64,000 bases of DNA. Origin: Tritrichomonas musculus. Taxonomy: Eukaryota; Parabasalia; Tritrichomonadida; Tritrichomonadidae. The notes beneath the pieces were generated by a model. That model was given only the letters and a program-made list of their open reading frames with translations. It had not been told where the DNA came from and did no database searches. A program made the translations under genes and the position numbers. The stretch is taken from the NCBI GenBank assembly GCA_039105265.1, contig JAPFFF010000001.1, positions 6,138,001 to 6,202,000 on the forward strand, in the 5' to 3' direction. Of this stretch, positions 9,777-20,700 are shown piece after piece. How positions within the stretch are numbered: the stretch's first letter is position 1; each line of letters opens with the position of its first letter.

Positions 9777-11240
9777 ATGTTCTATAAAGAAACAGCTGAG
9801 TCTGAAAGGGAATCACTAGAGGAGCAAGATGAAGACATGATAGGGACAGCTAAGGGATTGAAGATATCTAAGGCGTATCAAATGTATAACTATATTGATA
9901 ATACAGAATTGGATGACGAGAACGAGCTCATAATGGAACTTACAGATAGATTGTTCGAGCTAATAAAAGCCATTGCTCCCGCATTAACTATAATCGAATA
10001 TAATCGTCTAATGATTCTGTTAAGAAGCCGTTTAAGTAAAATAGTACAGCCTACTACCAGGCAAGCACTTATAGCAGATATAAATACTGCAACGAACAAT
10101 AAGATACCACCAGATGCAATAATGGAAATAATAAAGGTCATGACGGCCATACGATTGGAATCTGTTGGAGAAGATTATGTATCTGGTATATTTAACTTTG
10201 CTGCAAGACAATATAGAGATTTACCGCAACAGTATAGATTCACTCCAGGCACAGTAATAGGGTTTAAGAGTAAACAAAAAGCAGAATCACTAAAGCAACA
10301 GTTTGGTACATTAAACATAAATAAAACAGCTTTCACTACATCTTTTCCATTGAAGCGAAATCGAAAATGTTACCAACTACATAAAACAGGAGCGCGTCAT
10401 TCCTATATCATCGATATAATGTTCGAGGATAGAGGAATTATTCCCTCCAGCAACGAAAAGGCTACATTTTGTTATTTGTTAGCGATAAACATTAATACTC
10501 GTTTCCTGTACGCACAACTTATGAATAAGGTTATAAATGCCGCTACGAACTCGTATGGGAAAGTAAATGTGAAATCGTCACGTTCTTTCATATTAGCAAT
10601 GGAAAGGTTCTATCAGCAGGGTATTATTATCAGGCACTTATACGGCGATTCAGAGAAAAGTTTCTGGTCTCCCGCAGCGACTGGCTTTTATGATAAACAT
10701 AATATTGTCGATTACTGGCCGGTTCCTAGGCAGAAAAAGGTTCAGTATCCGCCATTCATGAAGACAAAAAGGAAGCTTAATGATAAAACCGAACCGCTTC
10801 ACGGTGCACTTGCCATTATGGATAGAGTGATAAGAACATTAAGGGATATGGCATACAACATGGAAGTTGATGTAATAACACCAGAGATAATGGAAATGCT
10901 TGTATCACAGTACAATAACGCTCCTCATAGCACATTAAGTAAATATGCAGGATTCCCTGTAAGCCCTGCTCAAGCTCATTCAGATATCGAACTGGAAGAC
11001 TTAATTGTAAGACGTATAGCACAAGAGAATTACATGATTCGTGCAAGACCAAACTTTTATATCCCTAATGGAACAAAAGTAAAGGTCTACAACGAAAAAG
11101 ATACAATGAATAAAAGGCGCAGTATTGTACAGCCGGGTGACAATGAAGTGATTGCATTCACTGAAGGCTTATACGTGGTCAAAAATAATTACAACGATGA
11201 ACTACAGAGTGTGCCTAGGTGGAAGCTGCAACCTATATAG
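9777..11240 (+). CDS. Polinton integrase (retroviral-type, rve fold), outer element
   Basis: A 487-residue reading from the Met at 9777; Met codons at 9690 and 9837 are alternatives, and the antisense small gene argues against 9690. Family hallmarks are a leading helical region, a core with YIIDIMFEDRG and HLYGDSEKSFW as the acidic-residue strands, then RVIRTLRDMAYN and the YNNAPHSTLSKYAGF phrase that follows the core in Polinton integrases. A C-terminal small beta-rich domain (NGTKVKVYNEKD) ends in WKLQPI. Integrases of this class join the element's ends to host DNA in the nucleus. The gene sits just inside the left terminal repeat and overlaps the 3' end of the next gene by 8 bases. Confidence 0.88.
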   Translation: MFYKETAESERESLEEQDEDMIGTAKGLKISKAYQMYNYIDNTELDDENELIMELTDRLFELIKAIAPALTIIEYNRLMILLRSRLSKIVQPTTRQALIADINTATNNKIPPDAIMEIIKVMTAIRLESVGEDYVSGIFNFAARQYRDLPQQYRFTPGTVIGFKSKQKAESLKQQFGTLNINKTAFTTSFPLKRNRKCYQLHKTGARHSYIIDIMFEDRGIIPSSNEKATFCYLLAININTRFLYAQLMNKVINAATNSYGKVNVKSSRSFILAMERFYQQGIIIRHLYGDSEKSFWSPAATGFYDKHNIVDYWPVPRQKKVQYPPFMKTKRKLNDKTEPLHGALAIMDRVIRTLRDMAYNMEVDVITPEIMEMLVSQYNNAPHSTLSKYAGFPVSPAQAHSDIELEDLIVRRIAQENYMIRARPNFYIPNGTKVKVYNEKDTMNKRRSIVQPGDNEVIAFTEGLYVVKNNYNDELQSVPRWKLQPI

Positions 11241-14200
11241 CAGCGTAGTGAAAGTATTCATCTCTGTTACCTTCCTGGTAAATTGTTTTTGTCTTTCTTA
11301 GGAATGCTTTCACTGTGCTTACTGTAAAGTCTGCATTCATCTTGAAGCATGGCTGGCCTTTGGTTAAATCAAAGGTTTGTTCATTGCCTTCATACATGTG
11401 CTTATATAGAGCCATATAGTCGCCAGCAAACTTAGTCTCACAGGCATGCTTAATAGAATTCCATGTTAGCCCTTTACCGCGTATCATATAGTCTACCTGC
11501 CCTGTAGAATCTGTAAGCTTATCGATGTAGAGTTTCTTCATGAGGAACATTGATTCTACGGCCTTAGGTATTTCATCATGACCATTTATTGTCGGAAAAT
11601 CTGAATGGAATTGCCCCAGCTGGGAACCGATAAGCTCTCGGCCATATTTCTCTTTGAATGCAGCAGTAAGCCTGCTTAAGTCTTCTACTTCAATGTGCAT
11701 TGAATCTGTATCTTGGTAGTAGATATGACAGCCAATATCGTATGCAAGGCACATTACACGATTCATTATTCTCTTGGACATGCTCAATATCTGGATTCCT
11801 AACAGGCTGAAGTTGAAGTCTTTATCGATTGGTTTACGTACCTTTATGTCGTATATGTCACTATTGTTTAGCTTCGTTGCTTCAATTATGCTCGTATAAT
11901 GCCTCATCCAGAATTTATCGAAGTCGTCTCCTTCACGGACGTATCTATGCTCGAACTCTATTGGTTTCTGTATTGTCTTTCCATAGCAAGAATTCATGAT
12001 TAACTTATAGATGTTCTGTAATGGATTGCCTTGTTGTTTGTATTCAAGCCTCTTATTGAATATCTCTTTGATTACTTTCTGGATGCTGTAATCTCTCTTT
12101 CCTGCCCAGTAGTAACCGCGAACGAACTCGAATTCTATCTTCTGGAACTCTATAAGGTCCTCTAACATGATATTATCTACGACCATAGTAAGGTTTTCAT
12201 CAGGCTCTAACTTGTCTTCATTCAGGTTTAGTCCATCAGGTGTCTTTCTGACTATTAATGGGAATGCATAATGTTTATTCACTTTAGTTATTCTGATTTC
12301 TACTATGTACGCTCCCTGCCTCGATAAGAATTCCATATTAAGCTTATCCTCTGGTATTACTTCTGGTAGACCTTCAACGGTATAACATTCAGCCATTGCA
12401 CTAGGGTATAAACTGACAGCATCGAAGTCACTTAATGGTTTCGTTGTGTGCCATTTCTTATTGTATGCAGTCATACATCTTCCACCATAGACGGCTAAGT
12501 AATGTTCGTTTATTTTTCCGCTTACTTTCCCTACTATGCTCTGTTGTATCTTCAATGTGAGTGCATAATCTTCATCCAGGATTCTTCCATCATAGAGTAT
12601 TACATCGCCAATCTGGTACACGTTTGCATCATCAACGTAGAATAAATAGTCGCCATGGGTCGCAAAGGTTATACATCCGTTTTCTTCATCGACGCTAGTA
12701 ATGACACCAACGAATTCCTTCCAGGTTCCATCAACAATAACTGAACAGATACAATCAGTGCTATCAGTAATGGCACTGCTAATGAATCGTTTAGCTTCTG
12801 TATCGTACTTATATACATGTCCTGATAGATATACAGGTTTACCAATCTTGTAATCTGATATTTCTTCACCAGCTTCTATAGGGCAGTAATGAGTGATGGT
12901 AGTGTTGGATGTACCATACATTACACTCTTATATTTCGCTAAGTATTCTCGGGACATGATGCACCTTGAATACATTTGTCTTGCATCTAATAATTCCTGA
13001 GTAGTTGTCCAGGAATATCCACCTATTGGGAAATTATATGTAAGTGGTCTTGATGATGTTATATCAACTGCTTCTTCATAATAGAATGGAAACTTGAAAT
13101 TGTCGAAATACACAGTTCTTTGATGTAATACTAGTACTATGTTATGGGGGTTTCCTGCCGTATCATAGAATAATATTCTTATTTCGAAGCATAGTGCATA
13201 ATCGCTTATTATGTATTCCAGTTTAATCACGTTATCTACAATTGTTAGATAACGAATTGATATATCCGTGGCCCCCTCCGTAATTGGACTGCAATCAACG
13301 GCACATCTTTTTATTAGCTGCTCATCTGTAACAACATTCGACTTCAAAGCATAATCGTTCAACGCGGTACTCAGTGCAGATTCATTAACCAAATCTGCTG
13401 GAATTGTTGGTATATCTGTCTTCAATGCATACTTATCTACTATGTCTGGTGTGTAAACATATTTATCCGCTATTGATATAATATAATTGCCTTCATTTGC
13501 TTCATCGAAGTATATAGCAGTGGGTGTTTGGATGAGCAACCAGAAATTCTGTATTCCTACGAAATAATTCTTGTGGTTCGGGTCTGAATAATAGTCGGCC
13601 CATGTTGTGCCATCATCAAATGTTCCATCTTGGAATATATCAGGATTGTTTACGCCGAAACCATATGCATAATTGAACCCAGAATCGGGACAATCGCCCT
13701 CGAATTCCATATATAGAGATTTAGTCGATAACGAACCATTTATCATTACCTTGAAGTACAATCTTGCTTTTACTTTTGTTGGCCTCAAGGCCCCGAACGA
13801 GAATGTATGAGGTATCAGATTACTATACGATGATTTATTTCTTGTATACATATATGTTATGTTTTCTTCTGTTGGCACCTTGAAGTTATCAATACTGGGA
13901 TATTTCGCGTCACAATCTGATTTCATTGCATATGGTTGTAATGCAGTCGCTAATGATTCTTCTGTAACGTTGTTTTCTGGTAGTGTTGGTATATCTATCT
14001 TTAACACATACAATGACATATCAGGTAATGAAGTCGTTAAAGCATAATCCTGTAATGTAGTCGTTAATGATTCATCTGTAATTATATTCTCTGATAGTGT
14101 TTGTATATCTGTCTTCAATGCATAAGCATCTAAAGATGCCTGCAAGCTTTGCTTGTAGTCCTGTAGTGTAGTCGTTAATGATTCATCTGTAACGATATTA

Positions 14201-16887
14201 TCAGGGATTGTCGGAATGGTTGCTTTCAGTGTATCTAAATCACTTTCATATGCTACTCTATCGGTATAGATGATATCGTTTTCGTCATGCTTGAATATAA
14301 ATATTTGGTGATAATATTTCTGTCTTGCTCTAACATGCCTCCATGGTAATAATATAATGTTATTCTCATATGTAGCATTTAATCTCATATCAGCACCGCT
14401 GCCTTCAAATATTGGCGTTGGAACTCCACTTGGGCTGGTTAATGCAATATTACCTAATAAATTTGCTCCACCACCTAATTCGTTATATATCATATACTCG
14501 AAGTCATACTTGACGATAACGTTATCGACAATATCAAGATTTACATACGTTTTAGTTTGCAGTGTTGGGTCTACAGGGTCCCAATGAAACCATAAACGAA
14601 CCTTGAAGCTCGGTGGTGGATTATTTAATGTTAACTTAAAGCTACCGTATGAATTACTATCTGTGGTCATTTCATATGTGTAATCTATTAAGTCTATTTT
14701 CCTAGCATATGGCTGTAAAGCAACGGTAAATGATTCATTAGTTTCACCTTTCAGTTTGCTCTGGTGTTTGTTAATGAGCTCCATTGTTGCCTTTGCTGTC
14801 AGTACTTGTTTGTCTGTAAGTTCTTCACCCATGCCCAGTACAGGTCTCTTTCCGTATTCTCTAATGAGCTTTACAGTTGCTGCTTGTTTGGGGCTACAAA
14901 CGAGCAGGTAAGGATATTCGTATTCGACCTTAATTGTTCCCTGATAGCTCTCTTCTGAGCTGCATGTAAGTTCTCTATCATTACCCATAACGTATTCACA
15001 TTCAGAGCCTTCAACGCTAATCTGTATCTTCCATCCTTCAGCTATACCGTTACAGAAGTATTTATGTACATATTGTTCACCTGGAATGATTTCTTCTGTG
15101 TTTACCAGTTGCAGTTCATCTGTACGATTCACATCTGTTGCCGATAAGAATTCCGTATGAGGGATTATTTCTTCCCGTTCGAGCTCCACACCTTTTGCTT
15201 CGTTAGCAGCCATAGAGATACCTTTAATAGACCTTATTGCTCCATTAGCTATTGTCATTGGTAGCCCTACAGGATTCGCAAAGTTCATTATGAAGTTGCC
15301 GATACTGATAACATCTCTGACTATATCGAACCAGGTAGTTTTAGGCTTGAAGTTATCTATTTCATCCTGTAGCTTCTTGCATGCATCCTGTAAGCTGCTG
15401 ATATGGTTCACTGCTATGTCTACTGTATTGCCTAATGAATTCAGCACAAATACGTGGCTTTCTATGTTCTCTCCTATGACTATTCCTGTTGTCTGTATGT
15501 TGTAGTTGGTGTACAATGTTGTGCAAGATTCAGGCCTTGGCGATACCGTATAGTAACCAGAGCCGGCCAGAAACTCAAATGTGTTCGTTCCTTCTTCGTA
15601 GTCTACATCAGATATAGTAAATATCAGGTCGTTATTGGATGGCATGAATATAACAAGACCGTCCATTGGTTGTCCGTCAGGGTCTGTATGTTCTATAGTA
15701 GAGCTGTAATGATACTCTAAATGCTCAAAGTAGTTATCTGACTGGAGCTTGTAGTTGTTCAATCCTGATGATTTATACTCGAAGTCAACTTTTACGTCAT
15801 ATTCCTTATCGAGATACTTTAGTGTTGCTGTATATGAGCAGTCAGCGAAATCTTTTACTGGATACAAGTAAGCTCTCCATGCATCATCATCTTCTTTGTA
15901 TGTCTTTATTGTGCAATTATCTTTTGCTATGAGCATTCCCTTATCAGCCAGTAATTGCAGTGCATTTCCGGTGCCTGTATAGTCAATCAGTAAATGCAAT
16001 ACATTTCTATTCGCTTCGTTCTTCTTGATGGCTATAAACGCTACTTCATGTGAGCCTGGATTCTTCCTTGTTGTCTTCAGTGGAATGTTATAGCAGTAAT
16101 TATTTCCTACCCATTTACCATTCTGTTTAGTCATTTTATAGTCGGTACCGAATGCTTGGTCGTGAAACTCAAATGTTTGCCCTTCAATCAATGCATCAAA
16201 CTCTTCAGAGCCTGGTTTATATCCCCAGTCAGCATAATATTCACCAGTGCCCGTTTCTCCGAATGATTTCATCTCATAGAAGTCTGGAAGGGGTGAACGA
16301 TAGAGCTTAAAGCAATTCTCTGCCTCTACCTGGTTGCACTTCAGGTTTGCTACTGTTGAGAGCGTTTTCTGTTTGCCGATGAAGTTTATTCTGAGTGAAC
16401 CAGAAGTGAATAGCTGTAGTGGGCTATTATTAATGCTCATTATTATCTTTGCTGCCGAGTCTTCTCTGTATGTTATAGTGTCGGCTATTACTGGGTTGCT
16501 GAATGTGCCTTTGTTGCAACTTATTATAGCAGTCTCTTTACTGATGTATGATGGAAGAATCACCTCGAATAAATCTCCTGTGTAGCCTGTAAAGTCACCT
16601 TTAATCTCTAGTTCATAATAATCACCTGATTGCGTCTGTGATAGACTATTTTTGTCTATAATGAATTCATCAAGGCCATCTTCGTATTGCAGTGATATTT
16701 CTCCATCTGGCTTTACTGGATTCTCTTCTAGTACCTTTATTCTTCCTTCATGGTCATTTATTGCATCTAGAATGTTTGTTCCCTTTACGGTCAATTCTCC
16801 GTTTACAGTTAAGCTGTCGAATTGGCCTGAACCTTTCATTACAAAGGCTCCATTTCTGGCATTAGATTTGGTTATTATTGCAGTCAT
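11233..16887 (-). CDS. composite frame: giant tail-fibre-like protein plus Polinton DNA polymerase B palm region
   Basis: An 1884-residue frame from ATG 16887. The first three quarters are fibre-like: an N-terminal LTVNGELTVKG phrase (phage-fibre-type beta repeat), long beta-rich domains, a hydrophobic stretch (ISIGNFIMNF), several YALKTDIPT-type repeats spaced by short helices, and a beta domain with ATHGDYLFYVDD. The last part, from about residue 1470, is type B polymerase: DFDAVSLYPSAM near 1487 (motif A), LIMNSCYGKT (motif B) and YYQDTDSMH near 1722 (motif C). The fibre part is homologous to the inner element's giant protein, including EAEN-x-hKL and TTLYTxYNI phrases. In the inner element the two functions are separate genes, so this arrangement is probably a rearranged, non-ancestral state. 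Confidence 0.85.
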   Translation of the reverse strand: MTAIITKSNARNGAFVMKGSGQFDSLTVNGELTVKGTNILDAINDHEGRIKVLEENPVKPDGEISLQYEDGLDEFIIDKNSLSQTQSGDYYELEIKGDFTGYTGDLFEVILPSYISKETAIISCNKGTFSNPVIADTITYREDSAAKIIMSINNSPLQLFTSGSLRINFIGKQKTLSTVANLKCNQVEAENCFKLYRSPLPDFYEMKSFGETGTGEYYADWGYKPGSEEFDALIEGQTFEFHDQAFGTDYKMTKQNGKWVGNNYCYNIPLKTTRKNPGSHEVAFIAIKKNEANRNVLHLLIDYTGTGNALQLLADKGMLIAKDNCTIKTYKEDDDAWRAYLYPVKDFADCSYTATLKYLDKEYDVKVDFEYKSSGLNNYKLQSDNYFEHLEYHYSSTIEHTDPDGQPMDGLVIFMPSNNDLIFTISDVDYEEGTNTFEFLAGSGYYTVSPRPESCTTLYTNYNIQTTGIVIGENIESHVFVLNSLGNTVDIAVNHISSLQDACKKLQDEIDNFKPKTTWFDIVRDVISIGNFIMNFANPVGLPMTIANGAIRSIKGISMAANEAKGVELEREEIIPHTEFLSATDVNRTDELQLVNTEEIIPGEQYVHKYFCNGIAEGWKIQISVEGSECEYVMGNDRELTCSSEESYQGTIKVEYEYPYLLVCSPKQAATVKLIREYGKRPVLGMGEELTDKQVLTAKATMELINKHQSKLKGETNESFTVALQPYARKIDLIDYTYEMTTDSNSYGSFKLTLNNPPPSFKVRLWFHWDPVDPTLQTKTYVNLDIVDNVIVKYDFEYMIYNELGGGANLLGNIALTSPSGVPTPIFEGSGADMRLNATYENNIILLPWRHVRARQKYYHQIFIFKHDENDIIYTDRVAYESDLDTLKATIPTIPDNIVTDESLTTTLQDYKQSLQASLDAYALKTDIQTLSENIITDESLTTTLQDYALTTSLPDMSLYVLKIDIPTLPENNVTEESLATALQPYAMKSDCDAKYPSIDNFKVPTEENITYMYTRNKSSYSNLIPHTFSFGALRPTKVKARLYFKVMINGSLSTKSLYMEFEGDCPDSGFNYAYGFGVNNPDIFQDGTFDDGTTWADYYSDPNHKNYFVGIQNFWLLIQTPTAIYFDEANEGNYIISIADKYVYTPDIVDKYALKTDIPTIPADLVNESALSTALNDYALKSNVVTDEQLIKRCAVDCSPITEGATDISIRYLTIVDNVIKLEYIISDYALCFEIRILFYDTAGNPHNIVLVLHQRTVYFDNFKFPFYYEEAVDITSSRPLTYNFPIGGYSWTTTQELLDARQMYSRCIMSREYLAKYKSVMYGTSNTTITHYCPIEAGEEISDYKIGKPVYLSGHVYKYDTEAKRFISSAITDSTDCICSVIVDGTWKEFVGVITSVDEENGCITFATHGDYLFYVDDANVYQIGDVILYDGRILDEDYALTLKIQQSIVGKVSGKINEHYLAVYGGRCMTAYNKKWHTTKPLSDFDAVSLYPSAMAECYTVEGLPEVIPEDKLNMEFLSRQGAYIVEIRITKVNKHYAFPLIVRKTPDGLNLNEDKLEPDENLTMVVDNIMLEDLIEFQKIEFEFVRGYYWAGKRDYSIQKVIKEIFNKRLEYKQQGNPLQNIYKLIMNSCYGKTIQKPIEFEHRYVREGDDFDKFWMRHYTSIIEATKLNNSDIYDIKVRKPIDKDFNFSLLGIQILSMSKRIMNRVMCLAYDIGCHIYYQDTDSMHIEVEDLSRLTAAFKEKYGRELIGSQLGQFHSDFPTINGHDEIPKAVESMFLMKKLYIDKLTDSTGQVDYMIRGKGLTWNSIKHACETKFAGDYMALYKHMYEGNEQTFDLTKGQPCFKMNADFTVSTVKAFLRKTKTIYQEGNRDEYFHYAAI

Positions 16888-16944
16888 TGCAGTTTATGCT
16901 TTTAGGCAAAAATAAATATTAGTTTTCGCTGTCTGATTTGCCAT

Positions 16945-17277
16945 TCAAAACTCTAACTTCAGGAATAAAGTAAAATTATCGGGCGTTATCTCATTCCCGT
17001 TCGGGTCAGTAAACCACACTCTGAAGTTCCTTTTAGTGCCTATATATTCATATTTTCTGTTATCATCTGGTGGTAAAAGATTAGCGTACCACACTAAACT
17101 ATCGCAGTAATTGTCTCTCTGAATGAAACTGCAATGAACTTCTGTTTCGCCATCCAGGTATCCTTCACATGTAGCTCTGCAGTACTGAAATGAGATGTAT
17201 CTCTGGTTAAGTGAATTGCAGAACTCTGGTGGTAGTTCGTTATTGTTTGCTTTAGTGATAAAGTATGTTTTTACCAT
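16945..17277 (-). CDS. small Polinton protein, possibly penton-like single jelly roll
   Basis: A 110-residue protein; I take Met 17277 (MVKTYFITK) because the open frame further upstream lies in the inner element's terminal repeat. The sequence is beta-rich, with an end typical of virion jelly-roll proteins of this group (FRVWFTDPNGNEITPDNF then LFLKLEF). It is followed by the fibre gene on the same strand. The inner Polinton is inserted 28 bp upstream of the start codon. Penton-like identity is inference. Confidence 0.55.
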   Translation of the reverse strand: MVKTYFITKANNNELPPEFCNSLNQRYISFQYCRATCEGYLDGETEVHCSFIQRDNYCDSLVWYANLLPPDDNRKYEYIGTKRNFRVWFTDPNGNEITPDNFTLFLKLEF

Positions 17278-17305
17278 TTGTGCAACAAAAAAATTGTTTA
17301 CGGCA

Positions 17306-17398
17306 AGTAGTATATACGAGTCGGTTTCCGTTGGGGCCACGCTACGCTTAAGCCCACACGTCAACACGAACTCGTGATAAAAATAAAAAAAATAAAAA

Positions 17399-17431
<33 letters not shown>

Positions 17432-17668
17432 AAAAAATTTTTTCTTCAACTTGTTTTTTTCTTGAAGTACTACTAGGGACCTAAACAACTACCTCGGGTC
17501 CCCACTACTACTAGGGACCTAAACAACTACCTCGGGTCCCCACTACTTGTTTTTTCTTGAAGTACTACTAGGGACCTAAACAACTACCTCGGGTCCCCAC
17601 TACTACTAGGGACCTAAACAACTACCTCGGGTCCCCACTACTTGTTGTTTCTTGAAGTACTACTACTG
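17306..17668 (+). repeat. left terminal inverted repeat of the inner Polinton with four hairpin-forming subterminal repeats
   Basis: The first 79 bp are identical to the reverse complement of the right end. They are followed by an A/T tract and then four copies of a unit of about 37 bp, ACTAGGGACCTAAACAAC continuing ACCTCGGGTCCCC. Each unit contains GGGACC and GGTCCC and can fold into a small hairpin. Spacer phrases CTTGTTTTTTCTTGAAG separate pairs of units. Confidence 0.93.
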
Positions 17669-17703
17669 AAACGGCACAGGTACCAGCCCCGAGAATCTCG
17701 TAC

Positions 17704-20700
17704 CTATTTCTTCATATATATAGCATCGAAACAAATCATAGAACAGGTATCACAATCTAACTCAATATTATATATATCATAAGCACCAGAAGGTGGGTTA
17801 GTGTCTTTAAAGTATATTTCATCCAAATATGATTTTATTTGTTGAGGGTCAGACCATTCAGTTGATATAAATCTAATAAAATGTAGCTTTTGAGTCTTGT
17901 CCTTGAATATCAATAAGTACTCCCCATCTGGAACAGGTTCATTATCACCTGTTGGATCATTATCTAAATTATCAATAATTATGTGTTTCTCACTTGTAAA
18001 ATAAGAGAATAGAAAATACCTATTATATTCATCAGTGACATCAGTAAATCCTGTATAATATGCTTTCCATTCACTATCTGGGTCATTTTTCTCTTCTAAT
18101 GCAGCTAACCTAGCTTCCATTGCTGCTATAGTATCCTTTAATGTTGCATTCTCTCTCTCTAAATTTGATATTTTGCTATTTATTGTTACGATACTAGCAA
18201 CATGTTCACCTACTAGAATAGCTAAATCTTGTTGAGCTTTAGATGTATTATCTATTTTTGTTTTTACTTCCTCAAGCTCACTTTTTAATGCATAATTTGA
18301 CAAATCAACTGGTTCTGGTATATCTTTCTTTAATGCATACTCCTTTAGTACGTCATTAACCTCATCAACTGTGGGGTATTCATTCATAATAGTAGCTATT
18401 GATTCATTATTGTCGTGGGATATCTTTTCAAGTGAGTCTACCTTGTTGTTAAGTGCATCTATATCACATGTATATGCTATATCCTTAACCTCAAATGACA
18501 TTCTCCTAACAGCACTATTTTCTTTAATGGCTATACCAGTAACTCTTACTTGCTGTGGGTTGGCTATAACTATTGTCTTGCCATTTAAGGTGCATGTTGG
18601 GAAGTAATCACTGCCCTCATATTGACTTATAGTACCACCTGCAATAGTAATAGTTATTATACACTCCTCATAGTCGATGTCATTAAACTCACTAACCTTC
18701 ATAACCATTAGCCTTGCCTTAATAGTACCATCTGTAATAACATCTTCAGCTTCAAGGTGTACTTCCTTATTAACAATACTACCTACTATATCAATAGTAT
18801 CATCTCTTACTAAATCATTCTTATCAACATAGTTATTATTTTCTACTTCCTCATTAACCTCATTTATTTTATCAGCTAATAGCCTAAATGCAGGTTTTAA
18901 TGATTCCCTGAAGTGGTTGCATAAATCAATAGCATCTCGATATGTTGTTATCGTCTTTGAAATGTCTTCAGTTTCATCAGTATATTCAACAACTACCTTT
19001 TCTGCATCACACCAATCAATAATAGGTGTTAAATCAGTTGTAGTTGACCTTCCTATTTTTAATGGAGGTAGGTTGCTTCCATCACCTAGATGAAACAAAG
19101 CATGTTCACCTTGTGATACACCTTCAATAGCAGAATCCACACCAGCCTTTGTAAATGTGAACCCTGTTCGAAATAATGTAAGACCAACATTAGCTATACT
19201 ACCTGCAGTTCCTATAACTCCAAATGCTAGTGCTACATTTGATACTATTCTAACCTGGTCTATGTCTTCTTGTAAATGTTTAGTAATCCTTTTAGTCTCT
19301 CCCATTTCTGCATTTAACACATTTACTTTCGAGGTTATGTCCTTAACATCATAACTAACTACATCAAAATTATTGGTTAATACATTTAAATCACTCCTCA
19401 TGGTAGTAATATTATCAGCTGTTATAATCTTTGAACTAGTAATATTGTAGTCTGTGTATAAGGTAGTAGCTGCATTAGGATTTGGTGTTATTTCATAAAA
19501 CTGTTGGTCTATTATGTACTTAAATGCATTAGTTGATGAATCCCAATTAATCTCATCAATCGGGTCTGTATAATCCTTCCTCAAATATAATTTTATGTCT
19601 CTGGTTTCACCAACATCTAAGCAAAAGCCCCAATCATAGCTAATTGTCTCAATAGTATCAAGAACAGGTATAACATCAACAAATACCTCTCCATTCTTTT
19701 GTGCATGGAACCCATCAGGTTTGAATGATAACCTTGTTGCTGTAGAAGACTCACCTACATATATATCTAAATATATCTTTTCAACCAAATCAGTTCTAAT
19801 TCCTTCAGTACTATCCATCGATATGTATAGAAGAACAGTGCCATAATAACCAGGATGTAATGAGTTTGATAAGCCATCAGTTAGGTGGTTCTCATATGCA
19901 CATGTCATATTCCATTCACTACCATCTTTAATAGTTCCATCTTTCATTTCTAGTTTAAATTCATTTTTGTAGTTCTTTAATAGTGAATGCATTAAACCAT
20001 TTCCTTCATTAGTAATTATTGCTTCATGCATGTCTGTTTGTTTGACTGTTATCCAACAACCATAACAACTATTGGCTTTCTTAGTAGGTCGAATATTCCA
20101 TTTATTAATGACTTTCCCATTAAGATGACCTTTCGCATTATCTCCTGACCAATACCCCTTATTCTCACGACTTTTATCAGTATTCCATTGTAGGTTCCAT
20201 GTATTGCCAAAACAATGTTCCTTGAAGACAAAGTTTAATTTATCAGGTATTTCATAGTTATCAGGTACTTCATATACCATCTTATAATATTCGTCCTCTC
20301 CTATTGTTTCTTCTGTGATGATAGATGGTTTATAAAAGTAGTGAACATCGCTTTTATGGAGTTTTAATGCATTTTCAGCTTCAATTATAGAACATTTTAT
20401 TGCCTTATCTGTTTTTAATGCAGTCGGTTCATATTCATTCATAATACTTAGTTCTCCATTTAAATATAAAGTATAAGGGTGAAAAGGTAGACTTTTGTCG
20501 AATGCTATATAATACCTATCATCTGTTGATGAGTTATCATTGATGGTACAATAATCATTCTCTTTATTGTAGGTAATAACTGGACAAACTATTTTACCAT
20601 TTCTGGATGTTATATAGAACTCTTTTATGTACCGACCTCTTTCATCATATATTACATTCTTTCTTAATACTATCTTGAAGATAGGCTTATTCGAATTTAA

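Noticed and set aside
17278-17367. Longer N-terminus of the 110-residue gene reaching into the inner element
   Set aside because: Those codons belong to the inner Polinton's terminal repeat, so the Met at 17277 is the natural start.
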